A DNA stretch of 64,000 nt from Pirellulales bacterium (GTDB taxonomy: Bacteria; Planctomycetota; Planctomycetia; Pirellulales; UBA1268), in the NCBI GenBank assembly GCA_016779265.1, contig JADHNY010000009.1:1-64000 (forward strand), in the 5' to 3' direction. Both the position numbers and the translations under genes were made by a program. Positions 50,606-60,452 of this stretch are shown here, in pieces. The notes below the pieces were generated by a model. It was not told the origin of the DNA and did not search any database. It was given only the letters and a program-made list of their open reading frames with translations. Positions within the stretch are counted from its first letter, which is position 1. Every line of letters begins with the position of its first letter.

Positions 50606-50679
50606 GGCTCTCCTCAAACACCGCTTGTCCGTCGATCGCCGGCTGTCGTCGGCTTGAAAACGGTCGCCAGCACCATGCC

Positions 50680-51729
50680 TCAGCCTGCGGTCATCCCGCG
50701 AGCAGCTAGCAGGTCATCAAAATCACGCAGGTGGTACGACACATTCGCCTTGTCGAGCACTCGGCACAGGCCTCGCAGGGCGATCCCCATGCCGTCTGGG
50801 CCGCTCGTGCCGCCAAACTGACCGCCCCCACGCACGTGAGGCTCCAGGTCGACAAACACGCCGGGAATACCTCGTCGCTGCAGCCGTTTCTGCAAAGAAG
50901 GCAGCATGGTTTTGAGATCGGCAAAAATCTTCGCATGGTTTGCCGAACCGCGGTCAGCCGGCACAAAGTTGCTCAGAGCGTCTTCATCGACATGGCCGCC
51001 CTTCGCGTTCTTGCTGCCAGCAGGCCGCTTTGGCGACCGATAATCCTTCACGTGCACCCAGCCCAGGCCGGGCTTCATCGCCTCCCACTGCTTGTAGACC
51101 TCAGCGGGCGAGAAGCCCTGCACAATGAGGTTGGCCGCGTCGAACACAAGCACCAGTGCAGGGTTGTTCACCCGGCGATGAATCTCAGCAAGCAGATGGC
51201 CGGTGCGGCCGATCAGATTGGCCTCCACTTCAAGGCCGAAGGTCAGATCGGAGCGATGACAGGCATCGGTGATCTGACCGATTTGATCGACGGCCTGTTC
51301 GAGATAGTCCTCAGGATTGGCATCACGCGGTGGATAGAACGAGAAGCCGCGAATGAGCTTTGTCTCAAACGCGTGTGCTCGCTCGCAGGCTTTGACGACA
51401 TCCTTGGCGAGATACTTCTTGAAAGGCACGTAGCGATTCGACGTGCCATCCTCGACGTCAACGAGCTTCACCTTGCCGATCGGCGAAGCGATCGACGCAA
51501 CGTTCAGGCCGTAGGTGTCTTCGAGGTGTCGCAGCTCCTGGATTTCTCGCAGCGTGAGATCCATCACGTTTTTCACGCCGCGGCCAAGGTCAACGAACCG
51601 CAGGCTGTAGTATTCGAGCCCGAGTGCGGCCAGCGCCGAGAACTGCTCGACAGCGGTGAGATGAAACGCAGCCTCATCGGCGAGGGCAGAGAGCAGGATT
51701 CCACGCGACGTGGCCATTGATTTCTCCAA
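50680..51729 (-). CDS. Sugar phosphate isomerase/epimerase, xylose isomerase-like TIM barrel
   Basis: GLEYYSLRFVDLGRGVKNVMDLTLREIQELRHLEDTYGLNVASIASPIGKVK...VLVFDAANLIVQG...WVHVKDYRSP. Confidence 0.82.
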   Translation of the reverse strand: MEKSMATSRGILLSALADEAAFHLTAVEQFSALAALGLEYYSLRFVDLGRGVKNVMDLTLREIQELRHLEDTYGLNVASIASPIGKVKLVDVEDGTSNRYVPFKKYLAKDVVKACERAHAFETKLIRGFSFYPPRDANPEDYLEQAVDQIGQITDACHRSDLTFGLEVEANLIGRTGHLLAEIHRRVNNPALVLVFDAANLIVQGFSPAEVYKQWEAMKPGLGWVHVKDYRSPKRPAGSKNAKGGHVDEDALSNFVPADRGSANHAKIFADLKTMLPSLQKRLQRRGIPGVFVDLEPHVRGGGQFGGTSGPDGMGIALRGLCRVLDKANVSYHLRDFDDLLAARGMTAG

Positions 51730-51958
51730 GGAAGCACGATCAGCAAGTCAAGCAGCGGCAAGAGCCTTGTGTGGCTCCACCGAAGGTGAACATCCTGCCA
51801 AAGCAGTACCACCGACGTGGGTGGCTCACCCGAAACCGAACACAAGCAGGCAATCCCAGCGCTCCTCTGGTGCACGCGTCTGCCTGCCTCGGGAAAACGC
51901 GACCGTCCAGCTTCAGCATATTGTGGGCCGGGTTGGGGTGTTCTTCAACTGTGACAGC

Positions 51959-52363
51959 TTACGCCGTTGGCCCGAGCGGATCTCCAGCAGGGTGTGACAC
52001 GAGCAGTTTGGAAGAGACCCCACCTCGAGGCGTAAAGACCGCAAGCAGAGTCATCTTCCTCGGCGTGACCACCGCCATCAGATCGTCAAAGATCCGATTG
52101 GAGACATGCTCGTAGAAAATTCCCTGATTGCGAAACGACTGCAGATAGAACTTGAGGCTCTTCAGTTCGACGCACAGTCGATCGGGGACATACCGAAACG
52201 TCAGGCATCCGAAGTCAGGCTGTCCCGTCTTCGGGCAGACCGACGTAAACTCCGGACAGACGATCTCGATCTGATAGTCACGATCGGGAAACTGATTTTC
52301 GAACGTCTCCAGCAGGCTCCGATCAGGGCCTGAGGCGATGTGATCTGAAAAAATGTTGCTCAT
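51959..52363 (-). CDS. queF: NADPH-dependent 7-cyano-7-deazaguanine reductase QueF
   Basis: [53 protein letters not shown]; start ATG 52363 or 52372. Confidence 0.95.
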   Translation of the reverse strand: MSNIFSDHIASGPDRSLLETFENQFPDRDYQIEIVCPEFTSVCPKTGQPDFGCLTFRYVPDRLCVELKSLKFYLQSFRNQGIFYEHVSNRIFDDLMAVVTPRKMTLLAVFTPRGGVSSKLLVSHPAGDPLGPTA

Positions 52364-52378
52364 GCGAGGCATTGTGCC

Positions 52379-53113
52379 ATGACGTCTGCTGCGAAAGAAG
52401 ATGGGCCTCCCGCCCCACTGAAGACCGCGGTTGTTTTGCTCTCGGGCGGCCTCGACTCCACCACCGCGGCCGCCTGGGCGGCCAGCCAGGGCTGGAGGTT
52501 GGCTGCACTCTCGGTGGACTACGGACAGCGGCACCGGGTTGAACTCGACTGCAGTCGCAGAGTCGCCGCATCCCTCGGAATCACAGATCACGTGATCCTC
52601 ACGATCGACCTCGCTGCCTTCGGGGGTAGCAGCCTGACCGACTCTTCAGACACGGTACCGAAAGGCCGCACCGCCCACGCGATCGGCGAAGGCATTCCCT
52701 CCACCTATGTACCGGCCCGCAACACGGTACTGCTGTCTCTCGCCCTCGCCATGGCAGAGACGAGGCAGGCTGAAGCGATCGTGATTGGTGTCAACGCACT
52801 CGACTACAGCGGCTACCCGGACTGTCGCCCCGAGTTCATTGACGCGTACAGAAAACTCGCCGCACTCGCCACTAAGGTGGGTGTGGAGGGCAACCCGATC
52901 GACATCCTTGCCCCACTGCAACACCTCACCAAAGCGGAGATCATCCGCCTCGGCTGCTCACTCGGCGTCGACTACGGCCAGACCACCAGCTGCTACGATC
53001 CGCATGCCGATGGACGCCCCTGCGGCAGCTGCGATGCCTGCCTGCTGCGTGCCAACGGCTTCGCAGCTGTAGGGGTGCGTGATCCCGCGGTCACACCACG
53101 TGTTGAAGACTGA
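52379..53113 (+). CDS. queC: 7-cyano-7-deazaguanine synthase QueC
   Basis: [18 protein letters not shown], Cys cluster [25 protein letters not shown]. Confidence 0.96.
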   Translation: MTSAAKEDGPPAPLKTAVVLLSGGLDSTTAAAWAASQGWRLAALSVDYGQRHRVELDCSRRVAASLGITDHVILTIDLAAFGGSSLTDSSDTVPKGRTAHAIGEGIPSTYVPARNTVLLSLALAMAETRQAEAIVIGVNALDYSGYPDCRPEFIDAYRKLAALATKVGVEGNPIDILAPLQHLTKAEIIRLGCSLGVDYGQTTSCYDPHADGRPCGSCDACLLRANGFAAVGVRDPAVTPRVED

Positions 53114-53124
53114 GGAGCTCCGCG

Positions 53125-53835
53125 GTGAAGGTTGCCGAACTCTACCGGTCGCTCCAGGGCGAGGGCCTCCTCGCAGGCACACCGAGCACATTCCTCAGAA
53201 CCAGCGGTTGTAATCTCCGCTGCCGCTGGTGCGACACTCCGTTCACGTCCTGGGAGCCCACCGGTGACGAACGTTCTGTCGGCGAGGTCGTTGAGGAGAT
53301 CGCTGCGCTGGGCTGCCGGCATGTGGTGGTCACCGGCGGTGAGCCCCTGCTGTTTGTGGAGGTGATGCGGGTCTGCGAGCAGCTGCGAGCAACTGGCGAG
53401 CATGTCACGATCGAAACTGCTGGCACCGTGTTGCCGCCGGAGATTCCTGCCGCTGAGCTCGCGGACCTCTTCTCGATCAGCCCGAAACTCGCCTCCTCTG
53501 CACCGCCGCCCGACACGCCAGGAGACTGGCACCGACGACACGAAGCCGCCCGCCGCCGAGATGACATCGTCGCCACCTTGCTTACCGCGGCCAACTATCA
53601 GCTGAAGTTTGTGATCGACCGCCGAGACGACCTCGACGAGGTCCAGCAGTGGCTCAACGACATTGATCGGCAAGTCCATGTCGACCGCAGTCGTGTGTTC
53701 CTGATGCCTCAGGGCGTTCGCGAAGACGACCTGGCCGAGACGGCCCGCTGGCTTCAGCCCGCCTGCCAGGCCCACGGCTTTCGATTCGCTCCGCGGCACC
53801 ACCTCAGCTGGTACGGCCACACCCGCGGCACCTGA
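53125..53835 (+). CDS. queE: 7-carboxy-7-deazaguanine synthase QueE
   Basis: ELYRSLQGEGLLAGTPSTFLRTSGCNLRCRWCDTPFTSWE; VVVTGGEPLL. Confidence 0.95.
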   Translation: MKVAELYRSLQGEGLLAGTPSTFLRTSGCNLRCRWCDTPFTSWEPTGDERSVGEVVEEIAALGCRHVVVTGGEPLLFVEVMRVCEQLRATGEHVTIETAGTVLPPEIPAAELADLFSISPKLASSAPPPDTPGDWHRRHEAARRRDDIVATLLTAANYQLKFVIDRRDDLDEVQQWLNDIDRQVHVDRSRVFLMPQGVREDDLAETARWLQPACQAHGFRFAPRHHLSWYGHTRGT

Positions 53836-53850
53836 ACTGCCGTTGCGCAC

Positions 53851-54918
53851 TTAGGCCGGCTTCGGCTTGGCATGACCACGCGGCCCAAACACGAGCACGG
53901 TCGCAGCTCCCACGGCGACAACGAGCAGGCCCGCGTAGAAGATCGGGCTGATCGCCGACATCGACGTGCCGCTGGTCACGAGGGAAACGAGCGTGTTGAT
54001 CACCGGTGCGAGGCCAAACACGACCGGCATCACGGTGAACGGCTTGCCGCCGAAGTTGAAGGCGAGCACGATCCCCAAGGCACCCATCGCCCCAAGTGCA
54101 CCGCCAGCGAGGCTCCAGATGCTCCCGGTCACATCCCAGGTGCCTGTGTCACCCATCGGCCCGATCAACGCGAGCGGCACGAGTACCGCGATCAAAAAGT
54201 ACGACACGCCAATGCAGATCAGCGGCCGCAGACGGCTGCCACCCATCGCCGACTGCCCCTTGTGCAGCACCGAACCGTAGGCTCCCCAGCACGTCAGAGC
54301 CATCACTGTCGACAACAGGATTTCCAAAAAGCGTTCACTTCCCGCTTGAGCGGCCGCCACCAGCGAGGGCTTCGGCTCTTCTGCAGCCTCGTTCGCAGCC
54401 TCCCCGTCGGCAGCTTCCGTCTCAGCAACTCCAGCTGCCACGACCTCAGGCTTGGGCTGAGGCTGTGGCTTAAAGACGAGCACGGTCACCGCCCCAGAGA
54501 TCACCAGGATCAGTCCGGCGAGGAAAGGAGCCTTGATCTGATTAAAGGCGTTGTTCATCGCTGCAGTCAGCAGCGTATTGACGACTGGCGCACCGCCAAA
54601 CACCAGCGGCATCACATAGATCGGCTTTCCGCCAAACGACAAAGCCAGGATCACACCGAGCGCTCCCACCGCCCCCGCTGCTCCGGAGAACAGGCTCCAG
54701 GCCACGCCCGTCGTCGTCCATGCCCCCTTCTCGCCGGTCCGAAACAAGACGGCCAGCGGAGCCAGGACGGCGATCACAAAGTAGGACACGCCCACGCAGA
54801 CAAACGGCCGCAGTGCCGAGTGCATCAGTTCGCGGCCGTGGTGAAGCGTTGGGCCATACATGCCCCAGCAGGCAGCGGTCATGGCAATCGCGGCGAGCAT
54901 GCCAACGAGACCCATCAT
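53851..54918 (-). CDS. Internally duplicated membrane protein (about 5+5 TM), transporter-like
   Basis: Two homologous halves: CWGMYGPTLHHGRELMHSALRPFVCVGVSYFVIAVLAPLA...VMPLVFGGAPVVNTLL and CWGAYGSVLHKGQSAMGGSRLRPLICIGVSYFLIAVLVPLA...VMPVVFGLAPVINTLV; start set at ATG 54918. Confidence 0.85.
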   Translation of the reverse strand: MMGLVGMLAAIAMTAACWGMYGPTLHHGRELMHSALRPFVCVGVSYFVIAVLAPLAVLFRTGEKGAWTTTGVAWSLFSGAAGAVGALGVILALSFGGKPIYVMPLVFGGAPVVNTLLTAAMNNAFNQIKAPFLAGLILVISGAVTVLVFKPQPQPKPEVVAAGVAETEAADGEAANEAAEEPKPSLVAAAQAGSERFLEILLSTVMALTCWGAYGSVLHKGQSAMGGSRLRPLICIGVSYFLIAVLVPLALIGPMGDTGTWDVTGSIWSLAGGALGAMGALGIVLAFNFGGKPFTVMPVVFGLAPVINTLVSLVTSGTSMSAISPIFYAGLLVVAVGAATVLVFGPRGHAKPKPA

Positions 54919-54939
54919 GGTGAGTGTCCTTATGGAAGT

Positions 54940-54982
54940 GGTGGGGGTGGGAGAAGGTGAGGGTGGGGGTGGGAGCAGGTGA
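54940..54982. repeat. G-rich 21-bp near-tandem repeat (22-bp period), potential G-quadruplex
   Basis: ggtgggggtgggagaaggtga at 54940-54960 and ggtgggggtgggagcaggtga at 54962-54982. Confidence 0.8.
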
Positions 54983-55015
54983 AGAAGGTGGAGTGACAGT
55001 GGGCGAACGGCGGCC

Positions 55016-56116
55016 TCAGGCGACCCGCGACACCGTCGGGGCCGCTGCAAGCTGCAGCATCGCCTGCCCCACATCTTCAACGGAAAGCAGCCGCATGCAA
55101 TCGTGGTGGCCAAGTGGGCAGGTCCGCCGGCCACACGGGGAGCAGGGAAGGTCTCGCCGCATTTCCAGCAGTGACGCATGTTCGGAGCGACTCAGCCGAG
55201 GATCCATCGGGCCGTGCAGGACAATCGTGGGGCGATCAAAGGCGGCCGCAATATGCCGGGGACCACTATCGGTGCTAACCACCACAGTGGCTCGGCGGAT
55301 CACCGCTTTGGCGAGGCCGAAGGGAAGATCGTCCTCCTCGGCGAGGCTGGCCACATGCGGTGAGCCTGCCAGCGACACGAGTTTTCTCGCCTCATCTCGG
55401 TCGCCCGGGCCACAGTGGACCAGCACCCGGGCCCCAGGCATGCGTTTTAGAGCGAAGCCCGCCAGGGCGGCAAATCGCTCGGTGCCCCACGACTTCGCAG
55501 GCCCATAGGCACCGTTATCGTTGAAGACCACCAGCGGTCCATCGGTGCCCGCATTCCAGCCAGGGAAGCACCTCTGCAGCACGGCTTCGCCGAGCGCCTC
55601 ATCCTCCTGGGTTGTGGCCAGTTCGAGACGCAGCGGGCCTGGCGGCACTCCCAGACGCTCAGCAAGCCTCATGGCATGCTCCGCCGTTGATGCTGGCTCG
55701 ATTCGCAGGCCTTGCCTGGGTGGGGCGAGGGGATCGGTCAGAAGCCACCGTCGCCAGTGGCGGGCGATGCCAATCCGCCGCTTGCCTCTGGCTGCAAAAG
55801 CGAGCATGCCTGACGAGAGTGAGTTCGGCACGAGCAGGATCGCATCGGGCCGATCTTCACGGAGCTGGCGAGCAACAGCCCGAAAACGGTGTTCAGGCCG
55901 ACGGCTGCGACGATCGTAGGGCAACACCCTGTCGAGCCATCCAGTGCCCTCAAGCAGACCGGCCAGCGGCGGCTTCATCACGCCGGTGATCCGCGTATGA
56001 CCAGCGGCTCGCGACTCGGCAAAGTGCTCGGCGAGCGACCGCAGCATCGGGGTACTCATCACAAGATCGCCAACCCAGCGGGGCAAGACGACAACAATGT
56101 GGGCGGGAGCAGTCAT
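55016..56116 (-). CDS. Glycosyltransferase family 9, lipopolysaccharide heptosyltransferase II-like
   Basis: IVVVLPRWVGDLVMSTPMLRSL, KSWGTERFAALA, STDSGPRHIAAAFDRPTIVLHGP. Confidence 0.9.
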   Translation of the reverse strand: MTAPAHIVVVLPRWVGDLVMSTPMLRSLAEHFAESRAAGHTRITGVMKPPLAGLLEGTGWLDRVLPYDRRSRRPEHRFRAVARQLREDRPDAILLVPNSLSSGMLAFAARGKRRIGIARHWRRWLLTDPLAPPRQGLRIEPASTAEHAMRLAERLGVPPGPLRLELATTQEDEALGEAVLQRCFPGWNAGTDGPLVVFNDNGAYGPAKSWGTERFAALAGFALKRMPGARVLVHCGPGDRDEARKLVSLAGSPHVASLAEEDDLPFGLAKAVIRRATVVVSTDSGPRHIAAAFDRPTIVLHGPMDPRLSRSEHASLLEMRRDLPCSPCGRRTCPLGHHDCMRLLSVEDVGQAMLQLAAAPTVSRVA

Positions 56117-56179
56117 CGCTGCACCGTACCCTCACTGGCGGAAAACAGGCAACGCCAGCGTTCGGTAGAGGCTGGGTTC

Positions 56180-59100
56180 TCAGCGAGGTCGCTCACCAAT
56201 CCCCGCTCGCTGCACCGCAACCACGCCGGCAACCACGGCCGTCAGAAACATCAGCCCTGCCACACCGAAGATCGCACTCGTAGGCAGCGTTGCCCGTCCA
56301 GCCTCGAGCGCGGGCCAGAGGGCGATCATGCCGCAGGCTCCTCCCACCGCCAGGCCCGCGACCACCAGCAGCAGCTGCTCGGAGATCACCAGCCGACGCA
56401 GCCGCGATTGCGAAAAACCGATTGCTCGCAAGACCGAGAACGCCTGCCGTCGCTCAAACACACCCTGCATCGCCACTGCTGCGATTCCCGCGGTGCCCAA
56501 GAGCAGGCCCAGCCCACCCAACGCCTGAAAGCCCGCCAGAAACGTATTCTGGACAGCATAGAGACTGGCGAGCCGATCACGAGCCATTTCAACGGAAACG
56601 CCGTCATCTCCCCAGGCCACCTGGAGCGTTTCCAGCACAGGCTCGACGGGGCCGTCGGTCGCCACCATCGCCATTCGGTAACCGCTCTGGTCTGGAAATG
56701 CCCGCGTAAAGTCGTCCTCAGCAACGAGCACCCAGCCCTGCATGATGCCCGGGGCGAGCAGTCCCACAATCTCAAACGTCTGCGGCTTTCCATCGTCACC
56801 GGGCAGGGTGAAACGATCCCCAACTCCGCCGAGTTTCAACGCCCACATCGCCGTCGACTCATCAAGGATCGCCGGGATGGCGTCGGTGGCGGGCTTCTTC
56901 AGCAGCGTCCATGGGTTGGTTTCACCAGCAGGTAGGTCCACGTGCCCGGTGAACTGAAAGCCCCCGCGTTCCACCCACACCTCTGGCAGGCCGATCACCG
57001 TGGGCCGCAGCGTGGCGTAGAGGTTCGTACAGTCAGCAGCATCACCGCTGCTTGCCCGCAGGCGGGCGATCTGACACGACTCCAGCGGCTCCACTTCATC
57101 GCCGGAAAGCCCAAGCTCCTCTTGGGCCACGGGGTCAAGCGGGTCGACCCCAGTCGGTCGACTGAACGACACGAGCATGCCCCAGCCGCCTGTAGGCGAC
57201 CCACGCTCCTCGAGGTCGTTAGGCACTCGCAGCGAGAATGACGACACCGCCACGAGCAGAAAACTCGCCACAGCCAGCATCGAGACCACCACAAACGTTC
57301 GCGATGCCTGTTGCTGCAGGCCACCGATCGCGACGGCCAACAGGCTTCGCTGTGGTCGCTCACGCCGCGGAGCCGCGTTGAGCCAAATCTTGACCAAGGC
57401 CAGCATGCCGATGAGCGTCAGTCCGCCGGCTGCGAAGAAGCCTCCCACGGCAGCGGCAGCAGAGGCTTGGCGACTCACCGCCGCCACCACACCTGCCGAA
57501 AGAATGCCGATCACCGCCAAGCCCTTGCGGACCAGGCCCGAGTTTTCAGCCTGCGGGACGGTCCGGCTTGCCTGCCAGAGACCGCGGAGCAGTGGCAGCG
57601 GAGGACGAGCCGCCGCTCGGGCTGCCCCTTGGCGAATCGCTACAGCCGACACAAGGATCGCGGACATCGCCCCGAGCACCACACTGGTGATACCCGGGAG
57701 TGATGCTGAAAACGCCGAGGAGGATCCAGCGGCCACGCTCGTATTCCAGGCAGTCGCCAAGCCACGGAGCAACGCGGCTGACCAGAAAGGCCCCACCGCT
57801 GCCCCAATCAGAATTCCGACGACAGCTGCAATACCGCCTACCAGCATCAGCAGTCGGGCGAGCCGCCGTGGAGCAAAACCGATGGCCGCCAGCAGCCCCA
57901 CCTCCGTCTGTCGCGTAGTCACCAGCAGCCCCAGCAGCAGCCACATCAGGAGCAGCCCTGCCGCTACCACAAAACTCGACAGGGCAACAAACAGCCCACC
58001 AAAGGGAGTGGAACCGCGTGCCGCCTGGAGGGCGTCCTCACGCACCGGCAAGACACGAACACCCATTGCAGCGGGGTCGATCGCAGCCGCCAGTTCCGCT
58101 GCGAGCGTCTCCCGATCAAGGCCCGCAGCAGGCAGATGCCACGCTGTCGTTTGACCAAAACGGCCTGCGGCAATCCTGCGGGCATCCTGCAGACTGACAA
58201 ACGCCTTTGGTGTGGCGGCATACGTCTTCCAGTAACGGTCGTCCTGATCGTTGGGCGGTGATGACCGCACCCGCGAGGCGTCGAAAGGGAAGGGGGGATC
58301 CCAGTCGGCAATGGAGTCTTCATCCGTCACGCCAGCCACTTCCGGCACCAGATCCCTCGCTAGGCCGCCGCCCTCCATCTCCACGACCCCTGTGACCGTG
58401 AAGGTGTCGCTTCGTTCCTGGACCTGACCGTGGAGCGTTTCTGGCTCAAACGACCGTACCGTCAGCGTCGATCCCGGCCCCACCGGTGTCCCCTGGGCGG
58501 CCAAGTCATCAGCCATCCAACGGTTGACGAGTATCGAACCAGGCTCAAGCGCGAGCGGCTGCTCATCTCGACTGCGGAGATCGCCATTGGGCAAATGCGT
58601 ACTGGGCACACCCGCCAGGGTGGAGTAGGGGATCGATCCGGCTGGAAGCTCGCCGCTACCGGCAGCGGCTGCGGTATCGATTGAAGTGGCCAAAAAAATC
58701 AGCGAGGGACTCCCCCCGTGAGCCGTGAGCACTTCAGCCGCCGCTCGATCCGCTTCTGCGGAGAGAATCAGTCGCTCACTTGTGAGCCGGAGCGTGCGTC
58801 CTTCCGCGACGGGCTCAAGCACGAGGCCGTAGTCCGCCAGCTGCGGAGCGAGGCTCGCCCGAATCTGGTCGACGCTCGAACCGCTGCCCGACCCGGCAGG
58901 ATCTGCTCCCGGCTCTGCTACTGGGCCAGCGACCGCAAAGATCGCATTCGCCACGTCATCGCTCTCAAGGATTGCTTGCGCGACTGCCAGCGACGTGACC
59001 ACCAGTGCGTCAGTGACCTGAACTGGCCGCAGCGAAAAGCGGCTGATGCCCTCCGCTGGCAGCAGCCGAGTGTTTTCCAAACGTCGTCCGTTGGTGGCCA

Positions 59101-59650
59101 GGCTGCGGCGGCCCAACGGACTGTCGGCCGGAGCAGCAGAACGCTCGGGGATACGCACGATGAGTGGCTCACCGGCACCCGCGTCCAGGCTCGCTGCGAG
59201 CGGCGGGTTGACCGCTGCAGTCGTGTCGTCGATCGGTTCGGTGGTTGGTGAAAACCCGAGCGCCGCTGGGTCATCACACGCGAGCAGCGTCGCCCGGCGA
59301 CTGAGCCGAGGTCGTCCAGCAGAGGCAGGGCGATCCACGATCACGTCGAGCACCAACGCCGGCACCAGCTGCATCCCAGGACCAACAGCAGCGGCGAGCT
59401 CCTCCGCGAGCTGCTCACGGAAAAAGCCTTCCCCCACGATCGCCGCGTCAATGCGTCCCAAACGGCTCAAAGCCAGGGTGGCGAGCCCGTTTCGCATGCT
59501 CTCGCCAACACCTACTGCGCCCACGATCGTGGCGGCGACGATACCGCAGGCCGCCGCAAGGGCGGCAACGGGCCGTGCCCACTGTCGTGTAAGGCGAACA
59601 GCCAAGCCAGCCAAACTGTGAAGGGCCGCACCGCCCCGCGAGTCGCTCAT
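56180..59650 (-). CDS. FtsX/MacB-like ABC transporter permease
   Basis: 1156 aa; N-terminal TM, large periplasmic-type regions, TM clusters LLMWLLLGLLVTTRQTEVGLLAAIGFAPRRLARLLMLVGG and ERRQAFSVLRAIGFSQSRLRRLVISEQLLLV. Confidence 0.88.
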   Translation of the reverse strand: MSDSRGGAALHSLAGLAVRLTRQWARPVAALAAACGIVAATIVGAVGVGESMRNGLATLALSRLGRIDAAIVGEGFFREQLAEELAAAVGPGMQLVPALVLDVIVDRPASAGRPRLSRRATLLACDDPAALGFSPTTEPIDDTTAAVNPPLAASLDAGAGEPLIVRIPERSAAPADSPLGRRSLATNGRRLENTRLLPAEGISRFSLRPVQVTDALVVTSLAVAQAILESDDVANAIFAVAGPVAEPGADPAGSGSGSSVDQIRASLAPQLADYGLVLEPVAEGRTLRLTSERLILSAEADRAAAEVLTAHGGSPSLIFLATSIDTAAAAGSGELPAGSIPYSTLAGVPSTHLPNGDLRSRDEQPLALEPGSILVNRWMADDLAAQGTPVGPGSTLTVRSFEPETLHGQVQERSDTFTVTGVVEMEGGGLARDLVPEVAGVTDEDSIADWDPPFPFDASRVRSSPPNDQDDRYWKTYAATPKAFVSLQDARRIAAGRFGQTTAWHLPAAGLDRETLAAELAAAIDPAAMGVRVLPVREDALQAARGSTPFGGLFVALSSFVVAAGLLLMWLLLGLLVTTRQTEVGLLAAIGFAPRRLARLLMLVGGIAAVVGILIGAAVGPFWSAALLRGLATAWNTSVAAGSSSAFSASLPGITSVVLGAMSAILVSAVAIRQGAARAAARPPLPLLRGLWQASRTVPQAENSGLVRKGLAVIGILSAGVVAAVSRQASAAAAVGGFFAAGGLTLIGMLALVKIWLNAAPRRERPQRSLLAVAIGGLQQQASRTFVVVSMLAVASFLLVAVSSFSLRVPNDLEERGSPTGGWGMLVSFSRPTGVDPLDPVAQEELGLSGDEVEPLESCQIARLRASSGDAADCTNLYATLRPTVIGLPEVWVERGGFQFTGHVDLPAGETNPWTLLKKPATDAIPAILDESTAMWALKLGGVGDRFTLPGDDGKPQTFEIVGLLAPGIMQGWVLVAEDDFTRAFPDQSGYRMAMVATDGPVEPVLETLQVAWGDDGVSVEMARDRLASLYAVQNTFLAGFQALGGLGLLLGTAGIAAVAMQGVFERRQAFSVLRAIGFSQSRLRRLVISEQLLLVVAGLAVGGACGMIALWPALEAGRATLPTSAIFGVAGLMFLTAVVAGVVAVQRAGIGERPR

Positions 59651-60309
59651 TGCAGCACGCCGTCGACCAGCTGTCGCACGGTTCCGACCCGAGAGGCAAG
59701 TCGCTCGGCATGCGTCACCACGACCAGCATGCCCCCAGCCTCATTGGTGATTTCCACCAGCAGATCCGTCACGCTGTCTGCGGTGTGTGAATCGAGCTGG
59801 CCGGTCGGCTCGTCCGCCAGGAGCAGGCGTGGGCCGAGAAGCATGGCTCGGGCCACCGCGACCCGCTGCCGCTCCCCACCGGAGAGTTCACCCGGCAGAT
59901 GACCGGCCCGTTCTGAGAGGCCGACCCGCCTCAGCAGTTCACGGCCCCGCTGCTCTTGCGTTTCGGTGACGCGGCCGCTCGCCAAGGCTGGGAGCACCAC
60001 ATTGTCGAGCGCCGTGCAGCCAGGGAGCAGCTGATGCTCCTGAAACACGAAGCCGACTTCACGATTGCGAAAAGCCGCCCTTTCGGCAGCACCTCCGGCG
60101 TAGGGATCGATGCCATCGAGGCGGATGGTACCGTCGCTGGGCACCTCAAGCCCTCCCAACATTGCCAGTAGCGTGCTCTTGCCAGAACCGCTGGGGCCCA
60201 TGATCGCGAGCGTCTGCCCTGGCTCAACCTGAAACGAGACGTCTCGCACAACGTGCAGATCGCCTCCAGGAGCTGGATACCGTTTGGAGAGGTGAGCAAC
60301 GTCGAGCAT
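59647..60309 (-). CDS. ABC transporter ATP-binding protein, LolD/MacB-like
   Basis: LAIMGPSGSGKSTLLAMLGGLE, GFVFQEHQLLPGCTALDNVVLP, LSGGERQRVAVARAMLLGPRLLLADEPTGQLD; overlaps permease start (ATGA). Confidence 0.94.
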   Translation of the reverse strand: MLDVAHLSKRYPAPGGDLHVVRDVSFQVEPGQTLAIMGPSGSGKSTLLAMLGGLEVPSDGTIRLDGIDPYAGGAAERAAFRNREVGFVFQEHQLLPGCTALDNVVLPALASGRVTETQEQRGRELLRRVGLSERAGHLPGELSGGERQRVAVARAMLLGPRLLLADEPTGQLDSHTADSVTDLLVEITNEAGGMLVVVTHAERLASRVGTVRQLVDGVLQ

Positions 60310-60452
60310 GGGCGGCAGACCTTTGAGAAGACAACAGCCTAACGCGACGAAGCCGCTTCACCCAAAAACAGGCCCCTTCACCCAAAACAGATCTCACCGC
60401 AGCAGCATGACTCGCATCGGCCGACGCCGTTTGGCTGTCAGCTGCTGGTGAG

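Noticed and set aside
53872-54960. 362 aa plus-strand ORF over the duplicated transporter
   Set aside because: His/Arg/Gln-rich antisense artefact; the minus-strand product has clear TM repeats.
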